Positions 1 to 8,504 of a stretch of 64,000 bases of DNA are shown here, in pieces. Origin of the DNA: Bacilli bacterium (GTDB taxonomy: Bacteria; Bacillota_I; Bacilli_A; RF39; UBA660). Where the stretch lies: positions 1-64,000 of the forward strand of contig JAEDGC010000006.1 of the NCBI GenBank assembly GCA_016297695.1, in the 5' to 3' direction. Position 1 is the first letter of the stretch. Each line of letters begins with the position of its first letter. Below the pieces are notes generated by a model. That model worked only from the letters and a program-made list of their open reading frames with translations. It did no database searches and was not told the DNA's origin. Position numbers and translations under genes: made by a program.

Positions 1-236
1 CAAATGAAGAATTTTTAGAAGCATTGTTTGATCCAGAAATAGAAGAAGAAATGATACTAAATTCAGAAAAACATGTTGCAAGAGATGAAGGACATGCAGA
101 AGGATTAGCTGAAGGATTGAAAGAAGCATCTATAAAAATTGCAAAAAGCTTACTTGATTCAGGTATGGATATAAAAGAAGTATCTAAACATACAAATTTG
201 TCTATTGATGAAATTGAAAAATTAAAAGAATTATAA
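1..236 (+). CDS. C-terminal end of an Rpn/YhgA-like PD-(D/E)XK nuclease family protein (partial)
   Basis: An open frame enters from the left edge (codons from base 3) and stops at 236, so only about 77 C-terminal residues are visible. The charged tract with repeated E-G pairs (GHAEGLAEGLKEA) followed by a small helix-turn-helix-like tail (SGMDIKEVSKHTNLSIDEIEKL) is typical of the end of Rpn recombination-promoting nucleases/putative transposases. The catalytic part lies outside the window, so activity cannot be judged. The TTG at 24 is probably internal rather than a real start. A good terminator follows. The family call rests only on the tail. Confidence 0.6.
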   Translation, partial: NEEFLEALFDPEIEEEMILNSEKHVARDEGHAEGLAEGLKEASIKIAKSLLDSGMDIKEVSKHTNLSIDEIEKLKEL

Positions 237-244
237 AAAATTCT

Positions 245-270
245 AAAAAATACAGGAAACTGTATTTTTT
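245..270 (+). terminator. Rho-independent terminator after the Rpn-like gene
   Basis: Inverted repeat ATACAG-GAAA-CTGTAT flanked by an A run and a T run; GAAA tetraloop followed by six T. The A/T flanks make it plausible in both directions. Confidence 0.8.
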
Positions 271-303
271 ACATTTTTATTTAAAATCTAAAAGTTTAAA
301 AAC

Positions 304-332
304 TTGATAAAATTATATATAAATGATAAAAT
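304..332 (+). promoter_or_regulatory. Sigma-A-type promoter for the ireB-ruvX operon
   Basis: TTGATA, 17-nt spacer, TAAAAT, ending 24 bases before the ireB start. No other promoter of comparable quality was seen between the terminator and ireB. Confidence 0.6.
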
Positions 333-356
333 GAATTATAGTTTAAGAGGTGAAAT

Positions 357-599
357 ATGGACGATAGAACAAGTTTATATGATTTATCTACAATAAAAGA
401 AAGTTTAGTTTTTGAAACATTAAAAGAAGTATATGATGCTCTTTATGAAAGGGGATATGATCCAATAAATCAAATCGTTGGTTTTTTATTAACTAATGAT
501 CCAGGTTATATTTCAAGTTATAAGGATGCTCGTAAGAAAATACTTAGCATAGATCGTGCATCAATTGTTGCTATACTTTTAAAAGGATTTTTAAAATGA
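357..599 (+). CDS. ireB: IreB family regulatory phosphoprotein (UPF0297)
   Basis: An 80-residue protein matching the IreB/YrzL family in full length: N-terminal TSLYDLSTIKESLVFETLKEVYDALYERGYDP is replaced here by its key parts TSLYDLST and ERGYDPINQIVGF, followed by LLTNDPGYISS. In enterococci IreB is a target of a PASTA-domain Ser/Thr kinase and affects cephalosporin resistance; the N-terminal threonines here could serve the same role (inference). AAGAGGTG provides the ribosome site. The TGA stop overlaps the ATG of ruvX by four bases, the usual arrangement in Firmicutes, implying coupled translation. Confidence 0.92.
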   Translation: MDDRTSLYDLSTIKESLVFETLKEVYDALYERGYDPINQIVGFLLTNDPGYISSYKDARKKILSIDRASIVAILLKGFLK

Positions 600-1021
600 G
601 ATATTTAGGTCTTGATCTAGGTACAAAAACCCTTGGAGTTGCTATTAGTGATAAAACTAATAGTATTGCATCTTTTTTAAAAGTAATACGTTTTGCTTTT
701 GAAGACTATGATAGTGCATTAAAAGAATTAGAAAAAGTCATAAATGAGTATAAAATAACAAATATTGCTTTAGGTCTTCCTAAAAACATGGATAATTCTT
801 GTGGCTTTGCTGCACAAAGATCTCTTAAATTTAAAGAATTGATAGAAAAAAATGTAGATATTGATGTTAGTTTAATTGACGAAAGACTAACAACTACGCA
901 AGCTGAAAACATTTTAATTAACGCGGATAAGAAAAGAAAACAAAGAAAAGAAGTAATTGATGGTGTATCAGCATGTTTAATTTTAGAATCATATATCAGA
1001 AAGAGGAATAATAATGGATAA
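596..1021 (+). CDS. ruvX: Putative pre-16S rRNA nuclease / Holliday junction resolvase RuvX (YqgF)
   Basis: A 141-residue RNase H-fold protein of normal family length. Acidic catalytic positions are visible in order: DLGTKTLGVAISD at the N terminus, DERLTT near residue 100, and the DGVSACLILESYI helix near the C terminus. Members process the 5' end of 16S rRNA in E. coli and have been proposed as alternative Holliday resolvases. It overlaps ireB by four bases and the next gene by eight, forming a tight operon. Confidence 0.92.
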   Translation: MRYLGLDLGTKTLGVAISDKTNSIASFLKVIRFAFEDYDSALKELEKVINEYKITNIALGLPKNMDNSCGFAAQRSLKFKELIEKNVDIDVSLIDERLTTTQAENILINADKKRKQRKEVIDGVSACLILESYIRKRNNNG

Positions 1022-1295
1022 AAATAATAAAAATGTGATAATAGCAAAAGATGAAAATGGTAAAGAAGTAGAATACGAAGTATTATTTGAATTTTATGAT
1101 GAAAAAAGTAAGAAAAATTATGTTGGATATACAGATAATCAAAAGGATGAATTTGATAATATTTTGGTATATGCATCTATTTTTGATCCAACAGGAAAAG
1201 ATAAAACTTTATATCCTATAGAAACTGAAGAAGAATGGGATATAATAGAAACCATTTTTTCAAAATTACCTGATATGAATAAAGAGGAGAAATAG
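1014..1295 (+). CDS. DUF1292 family protein (YrzB-like, UPF0473)
   Basis: A 93-residue acidic protein with the DUF1292 layout: DENGKEVEYEVLFEFYDE, then YVGYTDN, DFDN-like acidic turn, and a C-terminal EEEWDIIE. The function of this family is unknown. It overlaps ruvX, and the ireB-ruvX-DUF1292 order is conserved across Firmicutes, which supports the call. It ends two bases before the mltG start, consistent with one transcript. Confidence 0.88.
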   Translation: MDKNNKNVIIAKDENGKEVEYEVLFEFYDEKSKKNYVGYTDNQKDEFDNILVYASIFDPTGKDKTLYPIETEEEWDIIETIFSKLPDMNKEEK

Positions 1296-1297
1296 TA

Positions 1298-2338
1298 ATG
1301 AAAAAAAAGATAATAATAGGGGTTATTTCTTTATTTACTGTACTTTTAATTGTTTTTACAACATACTATTTTTTTAGCTTAAAACCAGTTAATAAAAATA
1401 ATAAAGATGAAGTAGTATTTGTTTTAAAACCAAATACTAGTAAAATACAAATAGCAAAGCAATTAAAAAAACAAAAATTAATAAAAAGTGATAAAACCGC
1501 GATAATTTATATGTTTTTTAATAGTGATTTAAATTTACAAGCTGGAACTTACTCATTAAATCAATCAATGAGTGTTACGCAAATATTAAATAAAATTAAA
1601 AAAGGTGATATAAGAGTTGAAACTGTTAAAGTTACTTTGATTGAAGGAAAAAGATTAAATAACTATGTTAAATTAATTAGTGATAATTATGATTATTCAC
1701 AAGAAGAAATAATTCAAGAAATTAATGATAAAGAATTCTTAAAAGAGATGGTTAACAAATATTGGTTTTTGACAGATGAGATATTAAATGATAATATTTA
1801 TTATGGACTTGAAGGATATATTTTGCCAGATACTTATGAATTAATGAGTAATTATTCAATAAAAGATATTTTTATAAAGCTTTTGGATTATACAGAAAAA
1901 AAACTAGAACCATATAAAAATGACTTTGAAAAAAGTAAATATTCAGTTCATGAAGTACTAACAATGGCATCTATTATTGAGTTAGAAGCTAATTTGGAAG
2001 ATGATAGAAAAAAAGTAAGTCAAGTAATTTATAAAAGATTAGATAATAATATGAGTTTAGGAATGGATGTTACAACATATTATGCTGTAAAAAAAGAGAT
2101 GGGAGAAACATTAACTTATAAAGACTTGATGGAAGAAAATGCATATAATACTCGAAATATAAATAAAATAGGTTTACCAGTTGGTCCAATATGTAATCCT
2201 AGTAGTATAAGTATAAATGCTGCATTTAATCCAAGCGATACAGATTATTTATATTTTTATGCAGATATTAAAAATGGATTAGTTTATTTTGCTAAAAATA
2301 GCGTTGAATTTAATCAAATTATAAAAGAAGTAGGATGA
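1298..2338 (+). CDS. mltG: Endolytic murein transglycosylase MltG
   Basis: A 346-residue membrane-anchored YceG/MltG family protein. One N-terminal transmembrane segment (about residues 5-27) is followed by a LysM-like region and the catalytic domain. The catalytic glutamate lies in MASIIELEA, followed by the conserved VSQVIYKRLDNNMSLGMD and, near the end, GLPVGPICNPS. It cleaves nascent glycan strands and terminates peptidoglycan polymerisation. Its presence indicates a real cell wall, unlike classical mycoplasmas. It stops with TGA four bases before trmR. Confidence 0.93.
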   Translation: MKKKIIIGVISLFTVLLIVFTTYYFFSLKPVNKNNKDEVVFVLKPNTSKIQIAKQLKKQKLIKSDKTAIIYMFFNSDLNLQAGTYSLNQSMSVTQILNKIKKGDIRVETVKVTLIEGKRLNNYVKLISDNYDYSQEEIIQEINDKEFLKEMVNKYWFLTDEILNDNIYYGLEGYILPDTYELMSNYSIKDIFIKLLDYTEKKLEPYKNDFEKSKYSVHEVLTMASIIELEANLEDDRKKVSQVIYKRLDNNMSLGMDVTTYYAVKKEMGETLTYKDLMEENAYNTRNINKIGLPVGPICNPSSISINAAFNPSDTDYLYFYADIKNGLVYFAKNSVEFNQIIKEVG

Positions 2339-2342
2339 TAAA

Positions 2343-2939
2343 ATGAAAGAATTAATATTAGAAATGGAACAATATGCAAAAGAAAATAATGTTCCAATAA
2401 TCGAAAAAGAATCGATAGCATTTATAATGAAATATATAAAAGCAAATAACATTTGTAATGTTTTAGAGATTGGTAGTGCCATTGGATATTCTACAATACT
2501 TATGGCATCTAGTACTGCAGATGTAAAAGTTACAACAATTGAACGTGATGAAAATAGATACATGGAATGTCTAAAAAATGTTAAAAAAGCAGGACTTGAT
2601 AAAAAAATAAATGTTGTATATCAAGATGCTTTAGAAGTTAATTTATCAAATGTGTCATATGATTTAATTTTTATTGATGCAGCCAAAGGACAATATAAGA
2701 AATTTTTTGAAAAATTTAAATATTTCTTATCACCTAATGGTGTAATTATAACTGATAACTTACAATTTCATGGTTTAGTTGGTAAAAAAGAAACTATCGA
2801 AAGTAAAAATTTAAGATCTTTAGTGGATAAAATTGAAACATACATTGAGTTTTTAAAAAATAATGAAGAATTCGAAACAAAATTTTTAGATATAGGTGAC
2901 GGTCTTTCTGTCAGTATGAAAAAAAATGATGTTAAATAA
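2343..2939 (+). CDS. trmR: tRNA 5-hydroxyuridine methyltransferase TrmR (YrrM-like O-methyltransferase)
   Basis: A 198-residue class I SAM-dependent methyltransferase. The glycine motif VLEIGSAIGYSTI, an acidic motif TTIERDENR, and DLIFIDAAKGQY identify the O-methyltransferase family 3. In B. subtilis the orthologue YrrM methylates 5-hydroxyuridine at the tRNA wobble position. It lies next to two U32 proteins (YrrN/YrrO type) that make the hydroxyuridine, the same arrangement as in Bacillus. It overlaps the next gene. Confidence 0.88.
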   Translation: MKELILEMEQYAKENNVPIIEKESIAFIMKYIKANNICNVLEIGSAIGYSTILMASSTADVKVTTIERDENRYMECLKNVKKAGLDKKINVVYQDALEVNLSNVSYDLIFIDAAKGQYKKFFEKFKYFLSPNGVIITDNLQFHGLVGKKETIESKNLRSLVDKIETYIEFLKNNEEFETKFLDIGDGLSVSMKKNDVK

Positions 2940-3741
2940 AATTTTATACACGATAACAGATATTAATCTAATTTCAAAATTAAAGAAAGTTGGTATAGAA
3001 AACTTTCTTTTTCCACTTAAAGACTTTTGTGTAGGTTTTAATAATACTTATTCAATCGATGAAATAAAAGATTTTTCTTTTATTTTGATAAATAGAATAT
3101 TAGATAATGAATCATTAGATAGATTAGAAATAATTTTAAAAAATAATTCAAATAAAATAAAAGGTATTGTATATGATGATTTTGGAGTACTTTATTTAAT
3201 TAAAAAATTACATTTAAATATTATAACTATAAATTATCAGAATCATTTTGGAACTAATTATAAAAGTATTAATGAACATTTAAAAAATAATGATAGTGTA
3301 GTAGTATCAACAGATATTACAAAAGAAGAAATAGATTTAATTTGTCAAAAATCTATAAAACCAGTTACATTATTTTTATTTGGATTAGTACAAGCAATGT
3401 ACTCTAGGAGAATGTTATTGTCTAATTTTTATAGTGAATTTAATATTCCTTATAAAAATGATGTAGAAATATTTGAAAAAATATCTAACAATAATTTTAT
3501 AATGGTTGAAAACGAATATGGAACAGTTGGATATCAAAAAAAATATTATAATGGCTTTGAATTAATAGATAATGAAAATGTTTTATATTTTATAGTTAAT
3601 CCACTATTTTTGGATGAAAAAAATCAAATTAAATTAATAGATAATATTAAAAATAAAAAATTTGATTTAAATATTTCTTATGATACAGGATTTTTACATA
3701 AAGAAACAATTTATAAGCTAAAAGGTGATAGCAATGAGTAA
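2926..3741 (+). CDS. trhP1: U32-family protein, TrhP1/YrrN-like (tRNA wobble hydroxylation)
   Basis: A 271-residue protein recognised mostly by position and by the short U32-like signature LFLFGLVQAMYSRRMLLS near residues 160-178. It has diverged strongly from the peptidase U32 core. In B. subtilis YrrN and YrrO together are needed for 5-hydroxyuridine in tRNA. Its start overlaps trmR by 14 bases and its end overlaps the next U32 gene, so the three are probably translated together. True substrate and partner are inferred from synteny. Confidence 0.75.
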   Translation: MMLNKILYTITDINLISKLKKVGIENFLFPLKDFCVGFNNTYSIDEIKDFSFILINRILDNESLDRLEIILKNNSNKIKGIVYDDFGVLYLIKKLHLNIITINYQNHFGTNYKSINEHLKNNDSVVVSTDITKEEIDLICQKSIKPVTLFLFGLVQAMYSRRMLLSNFYSEFNIPYKNDVEIFEKISNNNFIMVENEYGTVGYQKKYYNGFELIDNENVLYFIVNPLFLDEKNQIKLIDNIKNKKFDLNISYDTGFLHKETIYKLKGDSNE

Positions 3742-4933
3742 AATTGAATTACTTGCTCCAGCTGGAGATTTAGAAAGATTAAAAATAGCTTTTTTATATG
3801 GAGCTGATGCTGTATACATCGGTGGTCAAGAATTTTCCCTACGAGCAAATGCTAAAAATTTTAGCTTAGAAGAAATTAAAAAATCTTGTGATTATGCTCA
3901 TAATTTAAATAAGAAAGTTTATGTTACAGTAAATATTGTATTTCATAATAAAAATTTAGATGGTTTAGATAAATATTTAAAAAAATTAGATGAATGCCAT
4001 ATAGATGCTATAATAGCAAGTGATATCGTAGTACTTACAATGGCTAAAAAACTAAATGTCAGTTATGAAGTTCATTTATCTACACAAGCAAGTACACTAA
4101 ATTATGGTCAAGGTCTTTTTTATAAAGATTTAGGTGTTACAAGATTAGTCCTTGCTCGTGAAGCTTCAAAAAATGATATAAAAAGAATAAAAGAAGAAAC
4201 TAATTTAGAACTTGAATGTTTTATTCATGGAGCTATGTGTACATCTATTAGTGGAAAATGTATTTTATCAAATTATTGTACAAATCGTGATTCGAATCGA
4301 GGAGGTTGTGCTCAAATATGTAGATGGGTATTTGATTTAGAAAATACAAGTCAAGCATTTAGTATTACACCTAAAGATTTAAACATGGTCCCATATATAA
4401 AAGAGATGATAGAAATCGGTGTAAATTCTTTTAAGGTCGAAGGAAGAATGCGTTCTGTTTATTACATAGCTACAGTAATAAACGTATATAGAAATATTAT
4501 TGATAAAATATTAAATAATACTTTAACAGATAATGAATGTAAATATTATTTAGATATTTTAAATAGATGTGCTAATCGTGACTCAACACCACAATTTTTT
4601 AAATCTCTTCCAACAAGAAAAGAACAATACTTTTTAGGAAGAGAAGAAATATCCAATCAAGATTTTTTAGGAATAGTTTTAGATTATGATGAAAAAAGCA
4701 AAATGGCAACTATTGAACAAAGAAATTATTTTAAAGAGGGAGACATAGTAGAATTTTTTGGACCAAATTTGGAAACATATACGTACAAAGTACATAATAT
4801 ATTAAATGAAAATGATGAAATAATTGATGTTGCAAGACATCCAAAAATGATTGTTAAATTAAAAATAGATAAAAAGTTGGAAAAACTAGATATGATGAGA
4901 ATAAAAGTATTTGACAAAGATACTTATTTATAG
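3734..4933 (+). CDS. trhP2: U32-family protein, TrhP2/YrrO-like (tRNA wobble hydroxylation)
   Basis: A protein of about 399 residues with the full U32 signature: ELLAPAGDLERLKIAFLYGA at the N terminus, AREAS, and the cysteine cluster FIHGAMC-x(5)-GKC-x(4)-YC-x(8)-GGCAQICRW, which in related U32 proteins binds an Fe-S cluster. FKVEGRMRS follows, and a C-terminal small beta domain (GDIVEFFGP). ATG 3734 is preferred over the in-frame GTG at 3725 because AAAGGTGAT lies at the right distance. It acts with the preceding gene, by analogy with YrrN-YrrO. Confidence 0.88.
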   Translation: MSKIELLAPAGDLERLKIAFLYGADAVYIGGQEFSLRANAKNFSLEEIKKSCDYAHNLNKKVYVTVNIVFHNKNLDGLDKYLKKLDECHIDAIIASDIVVLTMAKKLNVSYEVHLSTQASTLNYGQGLFYKDLGVTRLVLAREASKNDIKRIKEETNLELECFIHGAMCTSISGKCILSNYCTNRDSNRGGCAQICRWVFDLENTSQAFSITPKDLNMVPYIKEMIEIGVNSFKVEGRMRSVYYIATVINVYRNIIDKILNNTLTDNECKYYLDILNRCANRDSTPQFFKSLPTRKEQYFLGREEISNQDFLGIVLDYDEKSKMATIEQRNYFKEGDIVEFFGPNLETYTYKVHNILNENDEIIDVARHPKMIVKLKIDKKLEKLDMMRIKVFDKDTYL

Positions 4934-4970
4934 TATTATTTTATAGAAATTTTAAAAAAGGTGATTAAAA

Positions 4971-5438
4971 ATGAAACAAGCAGAAAATATAACTTTAACA
5001 GCTGAAGGCTATTTAGAGTTAGAAACTGAATTAAAAGAATTAAAAGAAGTTAAAAGACCAGAAGTAATTAAAGCTTTAAAAGAAGCAAGAGCACTAGGAG
5101 ATTTATCAGAAAACTCAGATTATGATGCTGCTAGAAATGATCAAGCTCAACTTGAAGGAAGAATTAAAGAACTTGAATATAAATTAGAACATTGTAATAT
5201 TGCTCAAAATAGTGATAATGGTGTTATAGCAATTGGATCATCAGTTGTAATTGAATATGATGATGGAGAAATTGAAGAATATAAAATCGTTGGATCACTA
5301 GAAGCTGATCCATTCGAAAATAAAATTTCAAATGAATCTCCAATTGGAAAAGCTGTTATTGGACATAAAAATGGTGAAACTGTTCAAGTTGAAAGTCCAA
5401 ATGGGGCATATCCAGTAGTAATAAAAGAAGTAAAATAA
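4971..5438 (+). CDS. greA: Transcription elongation factor GreA
   Basis: A 155-residue protein of standard length with the N-terminal coiled coil (EGYLELETELKELK, LGDLSENSDYDAAR with the acidic tip that enters the RNA polymerase channel) and the C-terminal FKBP-like domain ending in SPIGKAVIGHKNGE. It stimulates transcript cleavage by stalled polymerase. It follows the U32 genes as in Bacillus (without udk). A small terminator begins at its stop codon. Confidence 0.96.
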   Translation: MKQAENITLTAEGYLELETELKELKEVKRPEVIKALKEARALGDLSENSDYDAARNDQAQLEGRIKELEYKLEHCNIAQNSDNGVIAIGSSVVIEYDDGEIEEYKIVGSLEADPFENKISNESPIGKAVIGHKNGETVQVESPNGAYPVVIKEVK

Positions 5439-5459
5439 TTGCTTATGGCAATTTTTTTC
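5437..5459 (+). terminator. Terminator after greA
   Basis: AATTGC-TTATG-GCAATT hairpin followed by a run of seven T; overlaps the greA stop. Confidence 0.75.
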
Positions 5460-5470
5460 TTTTGTAAAGC

Positions 5471-5499
5471 TTGTAAAAACTATAGTTTTATTATATAAT
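5471..5499 (+). promoter_or_regulatory. Sigma-A-type promoter for tig
   Basis: TTGTAA, 17-nt spacer, TATAAT, 34 bases before the tig start; sits between the greA terminator and the AAAGGAAAG ribosome site. Confidence 0.65.
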
Positions 5500-5533
5500 A
5501 CAAGAGAATTTTGAAAGGAAAGAAATTAGATTT

Positions 5534-6778
5534 ATGAAAAAGAATGTACATGAAATTGAAATAACAATTGAAGGGAAAGAATGGGAAACAATTTTAGATA
5601 AATCTTTTAAGAAAAAAAATAAAGATGTTAAAATTGATGGATTTAGAAAAGGAAATGCTCCAAAAGACGTTTATATCAAAAAATTTGGTATTGAATCTCT
5701 TTATATGGATGCCGTAGATATGGCTGTTGAACCAGCTTATAAAAAAGCCTTAGAAAATGAAAATTTAATTCCTGTTATTGAACCAGCATTAGATGTTAAA
5801 ACTATTGATAAAGATAAAGTAGTATTTAAATTTACTATTATTACAAAACCAGAAATTAAATTAGGTGATTATACTAAACTAGGTGTAAAAAAAGATGAAG
5901 TAAAAGTAACTAAAAAAGAAATAGAAGAAGAAATTGATAGTTTAAGAACTAGATTTGCTGAAATTGTTGTAAAAAAAGAAGGAACAGTAAATGAAAAAGA
6001 TACAGCTGTAATCAATTTTAAAGGTTATGTAGATGGAAAAGAACTTGAAGGTGGAAGTGGTGAAAATTATCCACTTGAAATTGGTTCTCATACATTTATT
6101 CCAGGATTTGAAGAAGCTTTAATCGGAATGAAAGTTAACGAAGAAAAAACTATTGATTTAAAATTTCCAGATAATTATGTTGCTGATTTAGCAGGTAAAG
6201 ATGTTAAATTTGAAGTTAAAGTTTTAGAAATTAAAGAAAGAGTTCTTCCAGAAATTAACGAAGATTTATACAAAGATTTAGGATTTGATGATATAAAAAC
6301 TAAAGAAGAATTAGAAGCTAAAATTAAATCTCAATTAGAAGAAAGTAAAAAAGCTAGAATTGAAGAAGAATATGCTGAAAAATGTTTAGATAAAGCTGCT
6401 TCTAATATGAAAATTGATTTAAATGAAGAAATAATAGATGATGAAGTTCACAGAATGATTCATCAATTTGAAAATCAATTAAAGAATCAAGGATTAAATA
6501 TTGAACAATATTATCAATTTACAAATACTACTCATGAAGATTTACATAAACAAATGGAAGGCGAAGCAACAAAAAGAATTAAATATAGATTCCTTTTAGA
6601 AGCTGTAATTGATGCAGAAAAAATCGAAGTTACAGATAAAGATGCAGAAGCAAAAGCCGATGAAATGGCAAAAGATTATGGAATGACAAAAGAAGAATTC
6701 ATTGAAGCTTATGGAAATATTGAATATATAAAATATGATATGAAAATGCGTAAAGCAATTGAAATCATTCAAGCTTAA
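5534..6778 (+). CDS. tig: Trigger factor, ribosome-associated chaperone and prolyl isomerase
   Basis: A 414-residue protein with the three trigger factor domains: N-terminal ribosome-binding domain with the signature GFRKGNAPKDV (residues about 36-46), a PPIase FKBP domain around residues 150-235 (AVINFKGYVDG, SHTFIPGFEEALIGM), and the helical C-terminal chaperone cradle. It docks at L23 beside the exit tunnel. It appears monocistronic, with its own promoter and a terminator after it. Confidence 0.96.
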   Translation: MKKNVHEIEITIEGKEWETILDKSFKKKNKDVKIDGFRKGNAPKDVYIKKFGIESLYMDAVDMAVEPAYKKALENENLIPVIEPALDVKTIDKDKVVFKFTIITKPEIKLGDYTKLGVKKDEVKVTKKEIEEEIDSLRTRFAEIVVKKEGTVNEKDTAVINFKGYVDGKELEGGSGENYPLEIGSHTFIPGFEEALIGMKVNEEKTIDLKFPDNYVADLAGKDVKFEVKVLEIKERVLPEINEDLYKDLGFDDIKTKEELEAKIKSQLEESKKARIEEEYAEKCLDKAASNMKIDLNEEIIDDEVHRMIHQFENQLKNQGLNIEQYYQFTNTTHEDLHKQMEGEATKRIKYRFLLEAVIDAEKIEVTDKDAEAKADEMAKDYGMTKEEFIEAYGNIEYIKYDMKMRKAIEIIQA

Positions 6779-6800
6779 TTAATAATTTAAAAATATGTAA

Positions 6801-6836
6801 AATGATGTAAAAGTTATATAGTTACATCATTTTTTT
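6801..6836 (+). terminator. Terminator after tig (part of a duplicated block)
   Basis: ATGATGTAA paired with TTACATCAT followed by six T. A close relative of this hairpin occurs at 48411-48444 in front of the DGR target gene. Confidence 0.8.
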
Positions 6837-6837
6837 C

Positions 6838-6866
6838 TTGAAAGAAATATTTTTAAATATTAATAT
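6838..6866 (+). promoter_or_regulatory. Promoter of the first SipW-type surface gene
   Basis: TTGAAA, 17-nt spacer, TAATAT. The same promoter (TTGAAA-17-TAAAAT) precedes the paralogue at 48501. Confidence 0.6.
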
Positions 6867-6892
6867 TAAAGTAATAATAGGAGAGAGTGAAA

Positions 6893-8395
6893 ATGAACAA
6901 GAAAAAAGTGATAGTACCTATAGTAGCAAGTATACTAACATTAGGAATATTAACTGGAGTATCATATGCATACTTTAGTGCCAAGATAACAGAAAATAAT
7001 AAAACAGAAACAATAATGAAATCTAATGAATTAGGACTTACATTTACTGGAGTATCAGAAATAAATGCAAATAGTATGATACCAGGAGATAGTTTTACAA
7101 AAACATTTAGTGTAGAAAATACAAGTAATAGAGCAGTAACATATAATATTTATATGGAAAATATCACAAATGAATTTAATGAAGATTTAGTATATACACT
7201 AAGTGATGATAATGGAGAGGTAGTAGCAGAAACAGCACTACCAGTAACAAATACAGGAAAGTCATATTTAAAAACGAATGTTGAAATAGAATCAGGAGTA
7301 ACAAAGAATTATACATTAAAAATAGAATATAAATATTTAGATACACCACAAGATGATTATCAAGGTTCAACATTTAAAGCAACATTAGGAATAGATACAG
7401 AATTAGGTGTTAATTTATATAATATGATAAAAGAAAATGCATCAAATGAAACAATAGATTTTAGTGTAAGAAGTGGAACATCAGGAACAAATGGAATATA
7501 TACAACAACAGCAACAGAAGGAAATGTTCCAGTATATTATTATCGTGGAAATGTAGATAATAATATAATATTTAATGATATATGTTGGAAGATAGTAAGA
7601 ACAACAGAAACAGGTGGAGTAAAATTAATATATAATGGAACACCAACTGATGGACAATGTCTTGCAACAATTGGTGAAACAACCCAAATAGGAACAAGTG
7701 CATTTAATACAAACTATAATGATAATGCATATGTTGGATATATGTATGGAACACCAGGATCTAATTATACAGCAACACATACAAATATAAATAAATCAAC
7801 AATAAAAACGTATATAGATAATTGGTATACATCTAACTTTGATAGTGAAGTAACATCAAAATTAGAAGATACAGTATTCTGTAATGATAGGAGTACAACA
7901 ACAGGAACAAATAATAATACATTAGGAAGTTCATATGGTAGCTTAGGATATGGAAAAAATGCAACAGCATATGGAGTAGTAGCAAGAGCATCAGCTTATA
8001 CAATTTCCCCAAATCCATCATTAGTATGTTCACAAGCAAATGATAAATTTACTGTAAGTACAACAAACGGAAATGGAGCATTAACATATCCGGTAGGATT
8101 AATAACATTAGATGAAGTAGTATTTGCAGGGTTTAATACATATGAATCAAATAATAGTGATTGTCAAGATACAAATAATTATTTATATACAAATAGCAGT
8201 TATTGGACTTTTTCTCCTGTCTGTATGCATACCAACGGTATTGCTGGTGTAGGTCTTGTTGATGGTTCAGGTACTGCTGCCTATAACTATGTTGGTAATA
8301 CTCGTGGTGTCCGTCCGGTAATTTCGCTTGCAGACGGCACACTAGTAGAATCTAATGGAGATGGAACAAGTACAAATCCATACGTAGTAAAATAG
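6893..8395 (+). CDS. SipW-type (TasA/CalY-like) surface protein with a candidate DGR-diversified C-type-lectin-like C terminus
   Basis: About 500 residues. The N terminus has a lysine-rich start, one hydrophobic segment ending SYAYFSAKITENNKTET (the SipW-dependent signal style seen in TasA/CalY proteins) and a beta domain with the motif [17 protein letters not shown]. The C-terminal half resembles FGE/C-type-lectin-fold proteins: CWKIVRTTETGGVKLIYNG, LEDTVFCNDRS, YPVGLITLDEVVFAG, then W-x(n)-GVRPVISLADG. The last stretch, from about base 8204, changes abruptly to GC-rich NNT/NNC codons, as in a variable repeat. ATG 6893 is preferred over GTG 6887 because AGGAGAG sits 7-8 bases before it. Ligand unknown. 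Confidence 0.8.
   Translation: MNKKKVIVPIVASILTLGILTGVSYAYFSAKITENNKTETIMKSNELGLTFTGVSEINANSMIPGDSFTKTFSVENTSNRAVTYNIYMENITNEFNEDLVYTLSDDNGEVVAETALPVTNTGKSYLKTNVEIESGVTKNYTLKIEYKYLDTPQDDYQGSTFKATLGIDTELGVNLYNMIKENASNETIDFSVRSGTSGTNGIYTTTATEGNVPVYYYRGNVDNNIIFNDICWKIVRTTETGGVKLIYNGTPTDGQCLATIGETTQIGTSAFNTNYNDNAYVGYMYGTPGSNYTATHTNINKSTIKTYIDNWYTSNFDSEVTSKLEDTVFCNDRSTTTGTNNNTLGSSYGSLGYGKNATAYGVVARASAYTISPNPSLVCSQANDKFTVSTTNGNGALTYPVGLITLDEVVFAGFNTYESNNSDCQDTNNYLYTNSSYWTFSPVCMHTNGIAGVGLVDGSGTAAYNYVGNTRGVRPVISLADGTLVESNGDGTSTNPYVVK
8204..8342 (+). repeat. Candidate DGR variable repeat (no local template)
   Basis: The stretch encoding the W...GVRPVISLADG end uses codons such as GGT, GTC, ACC, GCC, CGT, GGC, CCG in a gene otherwise rich in A-ending codons. 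The composition switches back after about 8342. This fits replacement of AAC/AAT template codons by mutagenic reverse transcription. No matching template was found in the window. Confidence 0.55.
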
Positions 8396-8424
8396 CCATA
8401 AAAATAATTATGTGATAACAATCT

Positions 8425-8458
8425 AAAACTGGTAGCAAAAATATACCAGTTTTAATTT
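8425..8458 (+). terminator. Terminator after the surface protein gene
   Basis: AAACTGGTA paired with TACCAGTTT, loop of nine bases, followed by a short T-rich tail. Confidence 0.65.
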
Positions 8459-8484
8459 ACAAAAAAAGCTATTTATTATATAAT
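8456..8484 (+). promoter_or_regulatory. Promoter of the Tad pilus operon
   Basis: TTTACA, 17-nt spacer, TATAAT, 20 bases before the flp start. All seven following genes are tightly packed, so this is likely the operon promoter. Confidence 0.65.
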
Positions 8485-8504
8485 TATTTATAGTAGGTGA
8501 GTGT

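Larger units (their letters stand above)
6785..7405 (+). repeat. Duplicated block, copy 1: upstream region plus N-terminal coding part
   Basis: By eye, this stretch and 48398-49010 are near-identical over the terminator hairpin, promoter, ribosome site and about the first 170 codons of the surface protein genes. After that the two genes are unrelated. This is a segmental duplication in which the export module and its promoter were kept and the display module was replaced. Confidence 0.8.

Noticed and set aside
706..1176. 156-residue minus-strand frame opposite ruvX
   Set aside because: Shadow of ruvX and the DUF1292 gene, with a biased composition and no ribosome site.
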